Shown: one piece after another, positions 48,251 through 61,725 of the stretch
Numbering within the stretch: the first letter of the stretch is position 1
Layout of the letters: every line of letters begins with the position of its first letter
Assembly (NCBI GenBank): GCA_014773175.1
Contig: VXCM01001395.1
Coordinates: forward strand, 1 to 64,000
Source of the DNA: Lucifuga dentata
Lineage: Eukaryota > Chordata > Actinopteri > Ophidiiformes > Bythitidae
Length of the DNA: 64,000 nt
Reading direction: 5' to 3'
Position numbers and translations under genes: made by a program
Notes under the pieces: generated by a model
Database searches by the model: none
The model's input: the letters and a program-made list of their open reading frames with translations, nothing else
What the model was told of the DNA's origin: nothing

Positions 48251-49619
48251 AATGCACTTGAATGTTTGTCTTCTTCGCTCAGTGTTTTACCCTTTTATCT
48301 ATTTCCTTCTGTCGCTGCTGGTAGATTTTCTCGGTGTATGGTCAAAATAGCTGCCTGGTGTTATGTTTTTCCAGACTGGTAAACAAACCTTTCAACAAAC
48401 CATATGGCAGCATGACCCTCATATCTCACCAGAAACTTTTCTGTTTGAAAAGATGCACACAGATGGAAACATTATAAAAGGTATTTGGAGGCTCCTTCTT
48501 TCCTGAATTTTCATCTTCTAAAAGGGAAATAGCAAAGATGACTGAATGGTGTGACATACACACATTCACAAACAGAAACACAATATTTCACACACAAGCA
48601 AAGGCAGACAAGCAGTGACAGTAAGAGACAAACCAATAAAATCACAGACTAGACCACGTGAGGTCAGTGATGGCATCAGAGCCTTTGAGGCAAGCATTCT
48701 TTGATGTCCTTTTACGCTCAGTGATTGTAACTATGGCAACAAGCAACCACTGATGAATTCTGTGCAAGCAGGAAATCAAAAGACATGTGGCACAGCTTCT
48801 CCTTTCTGAATGACTAATATCATATTTGGGCTAAAATCTTAACTCTAGATTTTTCCTTGTACTATCTGATTTGCATTTTTATCACACAGTCTATTCTTTC
48901 TATTTTATCTGGTTGCCTGCTGAATACCTCGTCACCCTTGGAGCTTATATAATGATAGAATTTGAGCATCTATGTTTGAGTCATCCCTTTAGATGTTGAC
49001 TCCAAATATCTCTGCTCTTAGAGTTTAATAATGCATGCCTCATGAATAAACATACCCACGCAGACTGAAGCAGAGCAGGAAGTGCCCTACAAGAGGACGG
49101 AGCAGGAATTATTCATCAACACCTCCAGGTCTGAATGTGTGTATTTTGACAATAAGGGCCCAGAAATAGATTCTGTTGTTGACTTAAAATGTTCTGGCCT
49201 TCATGGGTTATTTTACTGTAATTCTTTATGGCTGAATAAGTCAGTGCAGCAACCTTTACCTTTCTGAGATTTGATTTAAAAAAAATTCCCTGGAGAAGGT
49301 TTTCCTGTTGGTTACATCAAAACTGTTGTTTATATCCTAAAATGTCATAAAAATCTGGGTTGTCAAAGCAATCAGAACTGCCTTACAAAGCATCACTGAG
49401 CATAAGAACAGTATCAGACTGAAGTTTTCCACTTTCTGCTTTGTCATGTTTCAGCACTGACACTGTTCACATACAGTATAATGTATGTCCTATAGCAGTT
49501 GGATGCTTTATGGAAACCATTCTGACAATGGATGGTCCTGCTATTTATGGAATTTTTATATAATTATTTTTGTATTATTTATCTTCCTCTATTATTTCCT
49601 TTGTAAATTACTGCCACTA

Positions 49620-49833
49620 TTGCAAATCTGTCCAGTCAAGGAGAGGGGATCTCACTTTGAACTTCCTCTCCCAAATTTCCTTGTCTTAAATACAAAGGTT
49701 TTTAGGGAGTTTTTCCTTGTCTTCTTAGGCTCAGATAGAGCTTAGGCTAAGTCAGGAACCCGTGTTGTTGGGCCTGCAAAGCCTTTGAGACAATTTGTAT
49801 GATATTGAGTTAGATAAATAAACTTGACTTTCA
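49620..49833 (+). mobile_element. Non-LTR retrotransposon 3' tail
   Basis: TTTTTAGGGAGTTTTTCCTTGTC, TTAGGCTCAGATAGAGCTTA, AAGCCTTTGAGACAATTTGT, then ATAAATAAACTTGACTT. This is a well-known fish tail ending in a short TTGACTT unit. Degenerate and 5'-truncated. Confidence 0.7.
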
Positions 49834-50861
49834 GATAACAGTTGTCTGGATTTGGTTGAAAAATTAAAACTTTTTTAGACATTTAGGTTACATATAAATA
49901 TTGTCCCAACAGCATTATAATGATAATATTTTTCAGTGACAAATGTTGTTATAATGATATTGAAGTAAGTGTTATAAAAAATAAAATTAAAAAAAAAAAC
50001 TTTCAGTGAACATCTAACTAGGTTGATAACTGAGAGGCTGTAGAAAGTCTGGCTGAAAGCTCATAAATTTGGTTTGTGCAGTGGGGATAATTGTTTTCAA
50101 GCATGTAGAAGAAAAACTGTTCTCCAGCAGCAGTTTTTGTGAGTGTATGCTAGTTATAAATAAGTGGGTGATAAACAGTTCTCAGACCAGTGCTGGAAAT
50201 CAAATTCAGCTCTTGCCTATGATTAACTTTACACTCCAGTCAGATTAGAACCTTTTGTTTGACTTTGCATATGTTACTTGATCAATGTAATTGCCTCACA
50301 GAAATTTTCTGTGACTGTAGACAACAGATAAACTGATGTTCTAAGTGTCACTGCCATGCAAAAACATGATTTCGATACTTGTAGTTGCTGGTGTTCAGTA
50401 TCAGACACACTAAGCTGCTTCTCTGCTTCATCACACTGGAGAACATCTTGTGTGTGCAGGCAGATGAGAAGATGAGCTCTGAAATGAGTCCAACTGGACT
50501 GACAACGGGGATCTTCCTACCTCAGTTTTCATTATAAAGTCCTCTGCAGGCAGAAAAGTGAGTCAGCTTGTAGTTAGAAGTAATAGTAGGCACAATCACC
50601 CAGAAAAAAAAGAAACATGTTTAATATCTGCACCCACTCAGGGGATTTTAGGGCTTTTGCAGATCAAATGTCAGCGGCTCCTCCTCCTCCTACTTTGTGG
50701 ACTAAAACATATACAGAGAATTGTAATGATGGAGTTCTGCCTGCTGTAGGCTACAACATGATCATGGACTGCCTAGAAATGAGCAATGTACAGCAGTCAA
50801 ACTTGTAGATTTGCCAGCACAAACTTAGAGAAACACAGTAGTTTTATCAAGGAAATGCTTG

Positions 50862-50863
<2 letters not shown>

Positions 50864-50906
<43 letters not shown>
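50864..50906 (+). repeat. (GT)n microsatellite
   Basis: About 21 GT units in the region downstream of plk2. Confidence 0.95.
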
Positions 50907-50908
<2 letters not shown>

Positions 50909-53126
50909 TTTTCATAGGTCTAGCTTCCTCCCAGGTACTTATGCTGAGAAAATGAGTCATCATGTGATGTAGCGGCTGCTTCGTGTTCAGTGGTGATGTT
51001 AAAGCTTGAATCCTATAATTATGTTATGATCAAAAAGGGCTTTTTAGCTGAAACTATGAACATTTGACTTTGCCACAAGCTTTTGGTTTATTAATAATGA
51101 AACAGGGAGTCCACCACCTAGTTTGTATCCAAATTAGCAGCAAGACTGAAAGAAGGAATAAAGACAGCAACAACCCTTAAATTTAGACCAAATCCCAAAA
51201 AATCTCCCATAAAACATTACAAGCCATTTGCCTGTAACTATATTTCAGGTGGCCCAAAGCTGCACTGACAACCTTCCAGCATGATCAGGTTACTCTCTCT
51301 CTCTCTTTCTCTTCTCTGCTTCTTAATTGTTGCAAAAGCTGACCTGACGTGGATGAGGATAACATGCAGAATGTTACTGGTGAGCTGACTGATGTGAGGA
51401 GGAGGAGTTGTTCAGTTTCTGTGATAACAGTTTGTCCTTCAGCTCTTCTGACTGCACTAGCACCATCACCAGTGATGTCAGTAGAGAATGAAAGTTACTT
51501 GAAACGTGGTAATGACCTGCTGATTTCATATAAAAGCATCACATGGTTGTGTGTAGGCAGCTTTCTTCGCCTGACAAAAAAGAAACGATAATGACTGAAG
51601 AGAAAAAAAAGTGAGAGTAAAGTCTGCAAGAGTTTCTACATGAATGAAAAATACTGCGATGGTCAAAGATCTCAATTCAAGATCTCAGATTTTTGATCTG
51701 ATCATTGCCTTGCCATTACTCATAAGTGGAACATATAATATCACCCTTATATTATACAATTACCCTGTTGAGCGAGGCACTTGATAGGCAGTCCAAGTAA
51801 ATCCACACTGGTGAAAAGAGTGTTGTCTTGATGATTTTACAGTAAGTGAGTAAAATAATCTGATCACAAAAGTGAAAAAGAATACTTTTACTAAACACAA
51901 TAGAAGGATTTGCCACCATATAACCCCTTTAGAAGACCACGACCCTTTATCAATAAAGTTCAGTTTAGTTCAGTTAGACCCTTTATTATATATTAGTCTT
52001 TATTCAGATCCTAAAAGTAATTTGTTGGCAGCCCAATACAGAACAAAATGTGACAACAGCAACACACAAATTTAATCTATGCAGGAATATTGTCACCAAA
52101 TACCAAAAACCCAATGAAAATAGAAAACTTATATCTCAGCTCCAGCAATGAGCACTTATCCATCAATCAATTCATAGATCAATATGGTCAGATTAAAAAA
52201 AAAAGCAAAACATGATTCTGCTCTCACGTCTGGCCTTTTGGTTGTTTGATTAGAGTTCCAGCAGAAATATAAAAGGACTGCATCATCATCACCATCCTGT
52301 CATTATAGTATTTTTAGTGATGCAGGATTAACTGAAATGCACTGCCTACAAAGATAATTACTGTTTAAGATCCACTATGGAATGGCTGCATCAAAGTAGA
52401 AACAGCATACCATCCATACCCACGCCAGTAAATGAGAGGGTGTGTGGTGGTGACCCTGCAAAGTTCAGCTTCTCATGCCTAAGCAGAGTATTTCAACATT
52501 TAATCTATTCCACCTGAAGCTGTAGTAAAAGATTTTCACTTTTTTAAAACTGTCAGATCTGCTAAATAACAGCAACATGTTACTTGTTGCCTGTGCCATC
52601 ACATCAGCAAAGATAAACATATTGTCCACTTGCTGTTGGTCCATAACCATTACAGCAGGAAGTTCAAAGGTCATCCAATGTGAACAGTGCTGGCAGGCGT
52701 GAATGTGGTTAAATGTGGAAAGCAAGGCATTTAGCAAAGATGTGTGAAGTGCGGCAAATGTTTAAACACAGCCCTGCCTTATGGAGGGGAGGAAACTCCA
52801 GAAGCTTCAAAGCAGCATTTCAATCCAGTGACTCAGAGTTTGAAGAACAAAGCTGATCCCACACACACTCCATCTCTCTTTGGATTTAGACAGGGCTGCA
52901 TTTTTCATCACACTTGAATATTATTGTTCCTCTCTGAGTTCACACTAGAGATTTACATGCATTCTGTTAACGCTAGTAATTATATTACCATGAATACGCA
53001 TTATATGAATCATGGATTTTCAAATAAATACACAGCAAAATCACTACTAGCAGAGGCAAAATGATTGATATTACTGCTTTTGTTCAGTGTTTTACTGCTT
53101 CACATTTTTGACAGTCACAACTTGCC

Positions 53127-53174
53127 CATGTGCCTTTTTTTTTTTTTTTTTTTTNTTTTTTTTTTTTTTTTTTA
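53127..53174 (+). repeat. Poly(T) with internal N
   Basis: About 47 T with an N at 53155; the length is not resolved. Similar tracts are at 55193-55221 and 59569-59601. Confidence 0.9.
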
Positions 53175-53695
53175 CTAAGTCAATAAAACTAAGTACATAT
53201 AGTATGAACAACCATCCTGAATTAAGACTATGTAACACTGAAGTTCTGCAGAAGTTTATGTCTCTTTGGTAATGGTGTAGCTGTGGAGGACTGTCCTGAT
53301 AAGGCTTGCCCTTGCTACAACAAATCGCTAACCTGTTCTTTAGTGCAGATTGCAAAGTTTGGCCTGCTGATGCTCTGATAAAATTTTTGCCACAAATTGG
53401 AACAAAAAACTCCTCGACATAACCCATGTACTTTTGGCATTTCTCCAGAGCTGTAGTAACAAGTGTTCCTCTGGGAAATGTCAACGGTAATCTTAGCCAC
53501 TGCGGTTCTTGAGGAGGAATGGGTTGTGGTGGCATGATTAGGATGCCTGCACACATGACATCTGTTACTGAAGATTAATCTTTATTGGACCAGTTTTTTA
53601 AAGTTTGGTGATGCTGCACAGAGCCATCATTTTGGCAACAGATGCACACATATATAGTATACACACATATGAAAATCTAACTATAAAGGCAGAAA

Positions 53696-53740
53696 TCTCT
53701 CTGTCTCTCTCTGTCTGTCTATCTGTCTGTCTCTCTGTGG
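53696..53740 (+). repeat. (TCTG)n/(TC)n microsatellite
   Basis: Imperfect TCTG/TCTC run followed by a unique-looking segment. Confidence 0.75.
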
Positions 53741-54686
53741 CACCAATATCTCTAGAACCTGACACTGTATGAAGTTGATATTCGGCAGGTTTATTGCTCA
53801 GACCCAAGGACACGCAGTGTCGAGTGTGAAGTTGTTTGGATGAGCGGTTCTCAAATTGAGCTATGCTGGTAAAAAGTAGACCGTGCAGCAGAATCCACTC
53901 CGGGCACAGCAGCATATGCTCCGGTTCAGTGCCACGGTCTCAACCCGACCCCGTTCAGCAAACAAAGCTAACTCATGAGGATGTGCAGAACAAAATTATG
54001 GCAGGCTGGCACACCTTTAAGTCTGGCCTGTTCCGAACAGCCACGTTTTGAACAAACACTACACTAGTGCTTTTAAAGGAGCAGTTGGGGAGAAGTATAG
54101 GATATTTTATTTTACCTCTAAGAACATGATTTTTTTTTTTTTATAATATTCATATTAATATTCAATTGAAGATTTTAGGTCACTTATATTCAATGAAGGT
54201 TTTGATTGCTTAACAGACAAATGCATACATTTGTCATATTTCCTTCATATTTCCATCTTGTTCATGCCTCTGTTATTTGACAAGGAAACCCTTTAAATCT
54301 GCTAATCACTCACTGTTATTTGCAGACAGCTGGCTATATTCAGTAGGCAAAAATATAAAGTGCTTCTCCTTACACAGCTGAAAATGCTGCACAGCATGAA
54401 TGAAAATTCTTGGCATGTTGATGCACACAGCAATTTCTACAGTCACATGTAACTGTTATGCAGCACTTATTCCTGCCTGCTGTGTGTGTTAAGATGTTCC
54501 CATTCATGAAAAAATCTATGGTTGCTCTAAGATCTTTACAAAGGTGTGAGGTTTGTGTGGCTAAGGGCAACGTTTCCGGGGATTTGTCTGACAACCCTAT
54601 CAACGAGACAATCCATGCATCATCTCTGATGACAGAGGACAATCTCCACTTGCTCTACCACTGAGCTGAGTGGGAGACACACTACT

Positions 54687-54700
54687 GTTTCCATGGCAAC
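54687..54700. promoter_or_regulatory. RFX X-box-like motif
   Basis: GTTTCCATGGCAAC, a close RFX consensus match in the gene-poor region; not linked to a known promoter. Confidence 0.35.
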
Positions 54701-55539
54701 TCGTATTCTCATCTTCGTTTGCCAAATATCCAGCTGCATTTCATTTAGCTGCTCTCTGTTAGTCATCCTGTATTACGTGCATGTTTCATCAATAAAACCC
54801 GTGATCAGATTATTTCATAACAATAAAAGTCCTCTTTATTTTCTTTTTACAGTGCATACCTGAAACACTTGTAGTTTTATTTTAATTACCACTACATGAT
54901 GTGAATTTTACTTTTTATAGAATGATTTGGGACTAGATTTATTATTTTCTACTGTCACTTCATTGTAGTGTTACTCTGCTCCATGCAGGAACTGAAAAAT
55001 CACTAAGGGAAAGTGAAACAGCATTTGAATACGTAATTTGACAGTTGCTATTATAAAATGATTTCTGGCAGGCAGATAAAATAAATTATGAAAAATGGAT
55101 AAAGTAGTAGCAAGATAAACCATTTGTCTACATAGCAGTTTGACCTCAGACCTGCATTTATAGGACTTTGACGAATGATACAGTTTTAACTGTTTTTTTT
55201 TTTTTTNTTTTTTTTTTTTTTGTTTGTTTCATTTTGTAATTCCCTGTTCTTATTATTCCTTACTCTACTGTATCTGCACACAGCAGCATACTGAAACTTT
55301 TCCCAACTTTACATTTGTCAATTTTTGTATTAATATTATCAATTTGTTTAAAATTTTGTATCAGTATTATTTTTTTCGCAATATTCTTTCATTATGCTGC
55401 AAGGTAACACTCACTTTATTGCATAAGCTTAAAAACGATTGTAAAAGAATTTTAGAATCAGGGTCGGGGTCCGGGTGGGGGGGNGGTGAGGGTTTACTGG
55501 GGAAATGTTCCTCCAGTTTTTTGTGACTGCCATTTATGC

Positions 55540-55780
55540 TACGCTGGTGCTACTGCGCATGTTCGAAACGTGTCTTCCAAGCAGACCCAGAATGTAGTAT
55601 AAAAGAACCGCATCCATACTTTGGAAGAAGAAACTTAATTGGAGTGAAGTGGGGGGGNGAAGCATGCCAATCAGATTTGTAGACCAATCAAATTGGTTCT
55701 TGCTAGGTGAGCTAGATAAAGGAGGGAGGGGATTGCAGCAGGTTGTAACAAACATGGCTGACCGACCGTGCAGACAGGGT
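55540..55780 (+). promoter_or_regulatory. Promoter-like patch with possible first exon
   Basis: CTGCGCATG (NRF1-like) at about 55552, GTATAAAAG at about 55597, CCAAT at about 55664 and 55684, and then ATGGCTGACCGACCGTGCAG from 55754 with a donor-like GTGAGT at 55779. The parts are in promoter order, but no downstream exon was found, so a noncoding RNA, a long first intron or chance are all possible. Confidence 0.25.
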
Positions 55781-58700
55781 GAGTGAATGGCTGTGAATCA
55801 GAATAAAAGGTGAGTGATTTAAGTGCAGGATCATAGTGCGTAGTACTTTTGATGATAAGGAATGTAAAGTTGGCTGTTTGTTTGTTTGTTTGTTACGTGC
55901 TTCATTGTGTACGTGGTGTGTGTGTGCTGTTTGATAGTTGCTTAAGTTTTGAGCGTGTTTTCATCGGTGTTGTTGGTGTTTAGGTTAGCTTCAGGTATTT
56001 GAGGTTGTGGAGTTTTGTGCATATTAGCATAGTTGTATCGTGGACTCATAGGTTTCATTCAAAGTACAGCAGCGTGGTGCATGTGTATATGAATAAAGCT
56101 TGTCAAATGTGACACAATTACTGTGAAACTGTCATGGCTTTTACTGTTATCCATGTGGCAGGACAATAGCTGTCGTCATCATTGTACGTCTGACAGAGGA
56201 AGTGAAGAGAACATATCCTGTGTTTGGTCTGGCAGATAAGATGGAAACAATAACCTGAAGGCTTTTAGGGATGTAAAGGAGGAGGAGGGCGAATGGTAGG
56301 ATTATAATCAAAGGATAAAACCAAGTAATCACACAATCGCTTACAAGTGGTAAACACAGGCACACAACTGAAGACAAGTTAATAGACAGACAAGATAAAT
56401 TGATGGATAACCAAAACAACAGTCATTTCTGTAAAGCTGCCCAATGTTAGAAACACACAAACCAAAATTATATTTAAAAATATCTTGAGGTCAGTTCAGA
56501 TCACTTGACTGGAGGTTGCCTCTCAAAAAAACATGAAGTTATTACCCACAAAGATGTGCAAGATATATGTACACAGAATACATAATTTCATCAATTTGCT
56601 TATGTAAAAATTGAGATTTGTGTCAAATTTATTACATTTAAAAATGTAATAATAAATCCAACAGCCACACTTGTTTAAACCCCAAGTTAAGTTTTCATTT
56701 AAGCTAGTAATAATTTTGAAGGTGAAAAGAGAGAAATTTTATCTTTACCATTCAAACACAAAGGCAATCAAAGTGCATAAACTAAGGTATAAAATGCATT
56801 TAGAAAACATTAGCAAGGCAGCCACATTGCTAAATGTACTTTGCCTAGACATTACAGAATGCTGAATGTGGCACTTTTCACACCCATATAAAAACTTACT
56901 TCCTGCTTTCCAGATGAGATTGCGTTCCGTGCTGAGGTGTAAGTCTCATCATGCACTGTAATGCTTTCACCAGTGTACATGTCTCACCCATAAGCACAGA
57001 AACGCAGACAAACAGGTTTACTCACCATCAGTTGAATGATGTGATGACTGAAAAATTGTCTGTAATTTGGAGTTGTGTGTGTGTGTGTCAGCTAATAACC
57101 CTTATCTCTTGACTCACAACATTAAATCATATCTGCACTGGCATGTGTTTTAGCTAGGCTTTACATGATGTGTTCACAAGTGGGTCTGTTTGCAGGGTCA
57201 TTTCTTTTGTATACACTAGCTTCTCCTCCACGTTTGTTTCCTACAAATGTAAAGTCATGAAACTTAAGTGAACTCAAAGCTCTGAAATGCCCATAGATGA
57301 ATTTTCATTTATACTCAACTGCAGAGCTTGCTCAAAGGTGTTTACTTAAGTCGACATTAAGACACTGCTGAGTAGATTGAGTATGAGCGTCTGGAGGGTT
57401 TCAGAGGGATTAATGGTTTTATCATCAGGTTATGAATTCCTTTTTGTAATGTCCATTAAATATTTACATTATTTGGGAATGTCATTTATATCACAAAATG
57501 ATTGTACATATTCCTATTCAAAAGTGAAACATCTTCATCAACATATTGTACGTCTTATCATGTTTTACACACACATACATATATATATATACACACAAAA
57601 TGTATTGTAGGTTGCTAGAGAAAACCCAGCATGCCTTGGGGCAACCACTCATAAATAATAGAGAAATTAAAGTCTTTTCTACATGTTATATTTGCTTAAT
57701 TAGTACCATTAGTTATTTATTTAGAAGTGAGTTTGAACTGTGAGTTATGATGTGTGCATGTTTGGCGAGGTTATCCCAGTGTGTCGTGTATATTTTAACA
57801 TGTGAAAATGGATGAATTAGATATATTGTATATGTTTATGGTGGAGCTATCTGGTATATATTGCTTTATATATGACCATATACAATTTATATGATTACTT
57901 CTTATTGGTATTGGGGCATAGATGCTTATTTTCAAGAAGCTACTCACCTCTCTATCTCATTGCCTTTCACACCACTTATACTAGATATAGGTAACAGCCC
58001 AGCTTGACCTGAATAGGAATACATTTGGATGAAGATTCATTACCAGCCTGTGGAATTCAGGGGACAATAAGCCTGTCCATGAATACAGTCCACAGCACCA
58101 CGCTCTCTTAACTGTCAAGTAATATACCAGTGCTACAAATCAGTGAAAACATTCTTTGACTTCAGAGAGAAAAGCAGTTCACATTTCACAAGCAAGCCTG
58201 AGCGATGAACATGTCCAGACATGACTCAAAATATATCCCTGTACCTCCCAGAGCAAAAATGAGGAAGATACTCTGTGCCAGTCAGGCAGTCCTTTTGCAT
58301 TGTAGTGTTTGTACCTGCCTGTGACCTCTGAGCAGGAGCTGTTCATTGTTCTGCATGCTTCTCAGTGTACAGATGCATTATCTATTACCGCAGGATGGTA
58401 ATGATATGGAGATACCATGTAGAGATGTGTGTCTGTCTGAAGTCGGGGGGGGGGGGGGNGGAAGTGGGCACCAGCTGTCTACCCTGAGACATGGGGATTA
58501 GATATCTATCAGCCTAATGCGTCTGTGTCAACTTCCAGATCTCTATGAAGAGAACACGCACATAGTAAAAGATACACATATTCACACACCAAGCCCTTTC
58601 TAACACTCCACAGAGGTATTTTTGGCATCTGGGAAGCAAAAACGCAACGTAACAAGCACTGTGATTATCCTTATTTTATTTTTGTGACTGTCACTGAAAT

Positions 58701-61079
58701 TCAAGCAGATACCAAGAATAGAGAGTAATTCAAGTATAGGATTCTCAGTGACGTTATCTCTGATTCATCACCTGGGTATGAAAGCTGTCACAGAGTACAA
58801 TGCCGTTTGGTTTCACTAAAAGATTCTTTCAGGTATTTTTGTCACTCTCCCTTGTTCTGCTTTTTGAGTTCAGCCATCATGCACTTGTCTCAGATGCTTT
58901 GATGACACGATAAAGCTGACAGAGTAGAGGCCTCATTTGAGTTTCCACATAAAGATGAGCTCATTATTTTTCAGTCATAGGACACAGACAAGATCAGATC
59001 ACATGTTTATACATTCTGCTCACAGGAGTTAGACAAAATGAGATCACATGTTTAATCATCAAAACGCAATTGTAAAACAGTTTTACAGCGGAGAGTTTTA
59101 AAAAAACAAAAGTGAAATAGGTGTCTGTCAATTTGTCTCTAACTTGTTTCTCCCTCTCTCCCCCCNCCCCTCCCCCTTCCCTCTCTTACTCAAAATAAAC
59201 ACACTCATTCGGTATAATTTTCCCTGTGACGCACTGGCCAGACAACTAACGTTGACTTCAGCATCAATGTTTGTGTCAGCCTCAGCTACAGACGTTTTTA
59301 CTGCTAAAGGCCTGGGGTGATATCTTTAAAAATACATTAGGCTTTTACCCTCAAAGATTAAGTAACATGCTCTGTTTAGTAAATGTATTGTCCTGCATGG
59401 TCCATCTCTGTATGTACTAATGCTACACCAGCATTTGAACCACTGTGACAAAAAGTGAGGCATGTAGCATGCGTGGCTGATTATGTATCACTGTGTGTTC
59501 ACTTAGAATTCTAGGATTTTTATAACATGAAGACAGGTAGGACCTCTTTCCAGGAGATCATGGTGTGTTTTTTTTTTTTTTTTTNTTTTTTTTTTTTTTT
59601 TCTGTTTACCTTGCTAGATTCACTTTCTCGAGACATGTTCTGCTCCCAGCATCGCGAAACCAAGGGACTCGACATTGATATATTGATTTTCATTAAACAA
59701 CCTTGAATGTTCAGCATCAAATTGCCAGTATAAATCCTCCTGGGTTATGATGTAGTCTCCTCTGCGGTGTGAAATAGTCCTGATTTTCTCTAATTAGCAT
59801 GGGGGCTGAGAAGGAGCATATGGGAGGGCTGCATTCATTCACAGACCTGTGAGAGGTAATACAATGACATAGGCGTGCCTTGGTCACTGAGCATCTAAAA
59901 TTGAAAGTACGTAAGCCTGTGTATGCCTGCTTTGGAATTGAAATGATTGGTTCCGTGGAGGGGATTGTTGGGTAGGGGGCATAAATGACGACAAGGTGAC
60001 GCAGGAGCTGCACAGCAAGACCTCTGCGTTCAATCTATTGGTAATCAAGTGAAGGAGCACTGCAGATAACTGAGCATAATTACAAGCAAGCTAAGAAACT
60101 TTGCACTCGTGAGAGAGAGAGAAACTAAATGGTTCATTATTCAACTCAGCAAACAATTTGACTCAGATACCAAAATGGGTGGCAAAAAGGAAATGTGCAA
60201 TATGTATTATGCAATTTATGTCTAAAGTGCTCATAAGAGTTTTGTGAGTAATTCCTGGGACTGTGAAGGGTATTATTATTGTACTATACTTGGACTCATG
60301 AGTGCCAGATTGCAATGCCCAATGCTAGTAGGTAAATACAACCAAATAGCAAGAGAGCTGCAATTTGCTTGCCAAATTTTCAGCATAGTGGACATAGTAC
60401 ATAATGAAATTACTGAGTCACAACCTCGTGAATATCAACTAAAAGAGTTAAAAGATTTTTGTTGGTTCCTGGAATAGACTGCAGATTAAAGAAAATTCAG
60501 AAAAAGTGCAGCATTGGACTACAGTAGCTACTGTCAGGACCGGAAAGGCGTCAGCAGACTTGACACGACAGCTCATTATTCAGCTGTGTTACACTCTTCT
60601 TCACAACTTCTTGTTCTTTCCTCATGTTTATGCTGAATGATTCAGACTGAACAAGGAAGGAATGAAAGCTGAATCAGTAGTTAACTAATAGCTACTGTAC
60701 ATTTTCTGTGCCAATGTCCCTAGCTTATACAACAAGTACCACTTTACAATAAGACATTTAAAAGGATTTATGTCATCAGTATGACTGTATTACATTCAGT
60801 AATACAGACTTTCACATTTTTCCAAATATGAAAAGGGGTTTGGTCACTGGAACCCCTTTTGCCTCAGATCATACATCATATTAGCTGTGGAAGACTTTTT
60901 TGGACATCCAAGAAAAAGAATTCTATCAAACGGGAATAAAACCCCTCCAGCATTGTTGGCAGAAGTGAAGAATGAGGTTTATAATGAAAAATGAGACTGC
61001 ATGATCTGACTTACACAATTTGGTAGCCTAAAAGTTGTTTTTAACTTATGCATTATAATGGCTTAAAAAATTATTATAG

Positions 61080-61147
61080 GTAAACCTTGTGCTGCTGTAA
61101 CACGCAAATTTCCCCCATGGGGATCAATAAAGTGTTATCTATCTAAA
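61080..61147 (+). mobile_element. LINE/SINE 3' tail
   Basis: AAATTTCCCCCATGGGGATCAATAAAGTGTTATCTATCTA matches the common fish retrotransposon ending (hairpin, GATCAATAAAG, then a TATC repeat). Confidence 0.7.
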
Positions 61148-61596
61148 TGATTGATCAAGCAAAAACAATCACTGACAACTTGTAAAAGTGGATTAAAAAA
61201 AAGCAGTTTATTAGAGAACTTTACTTTTATTAGTATGTGTGAGCTTTTGTTGCAGCATGTGAATGTGCAGCTGCAGCTGTGTGAGTGTTTGAGCGCTCAC
61301 ACCTTTCCTTCCTACAGGAAAGTTCGCTGTCTAAGCACAGCGTTTCCTGTGGCCTAAATTAACCCAACAGTTCTTTTCTTTTCAGGCTGTTTCCTCAGTT
61401 AATGAGCCATCGGTGGCCTCTTACAATGGAAGTGGGCAGCTGTGTGTTTTGTCCAGAATAAATATGCAGCTTTTGTTGCTCTGCTTTTTAATTTCCCCTT
61501 TAGAATTGATTCAGTAGATCAACTTTGACTTTAGCCCATTTATTCAGTATTTTGCTTTTAGTTTGAGTACTCTGTGAGATTAGTTAAGTCACTCAC

Positions 61597-61725
61597 ACTC
61601 TATCTCTCCGTCGCACACACTGTTTACCCTCTGATCGGGGGGTGGAGCGGATTAAGCTACNACTCTATCTCTCCGTCGCACACACTGTTTACCCTCTGAT
61701 CGGGGGGTGGAGCGGATTAAGCTAC
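61597..61725 (+). repeat. 64-bp direct duplication flanking a single N
   Basis: 61597-61660 equals 61662-61725, separated by the N at 61661. Same artefact pattern as at 11145 and 31074. Confidence 0.85.

Noticed and set aside
53092..53556. 154-codon minus-strand frame in the region beyond plk2
   Set aside because: Its C-terminal part is a Lys run across a poly(T) tract with an N, and the rest has no family resemblance or splice context.
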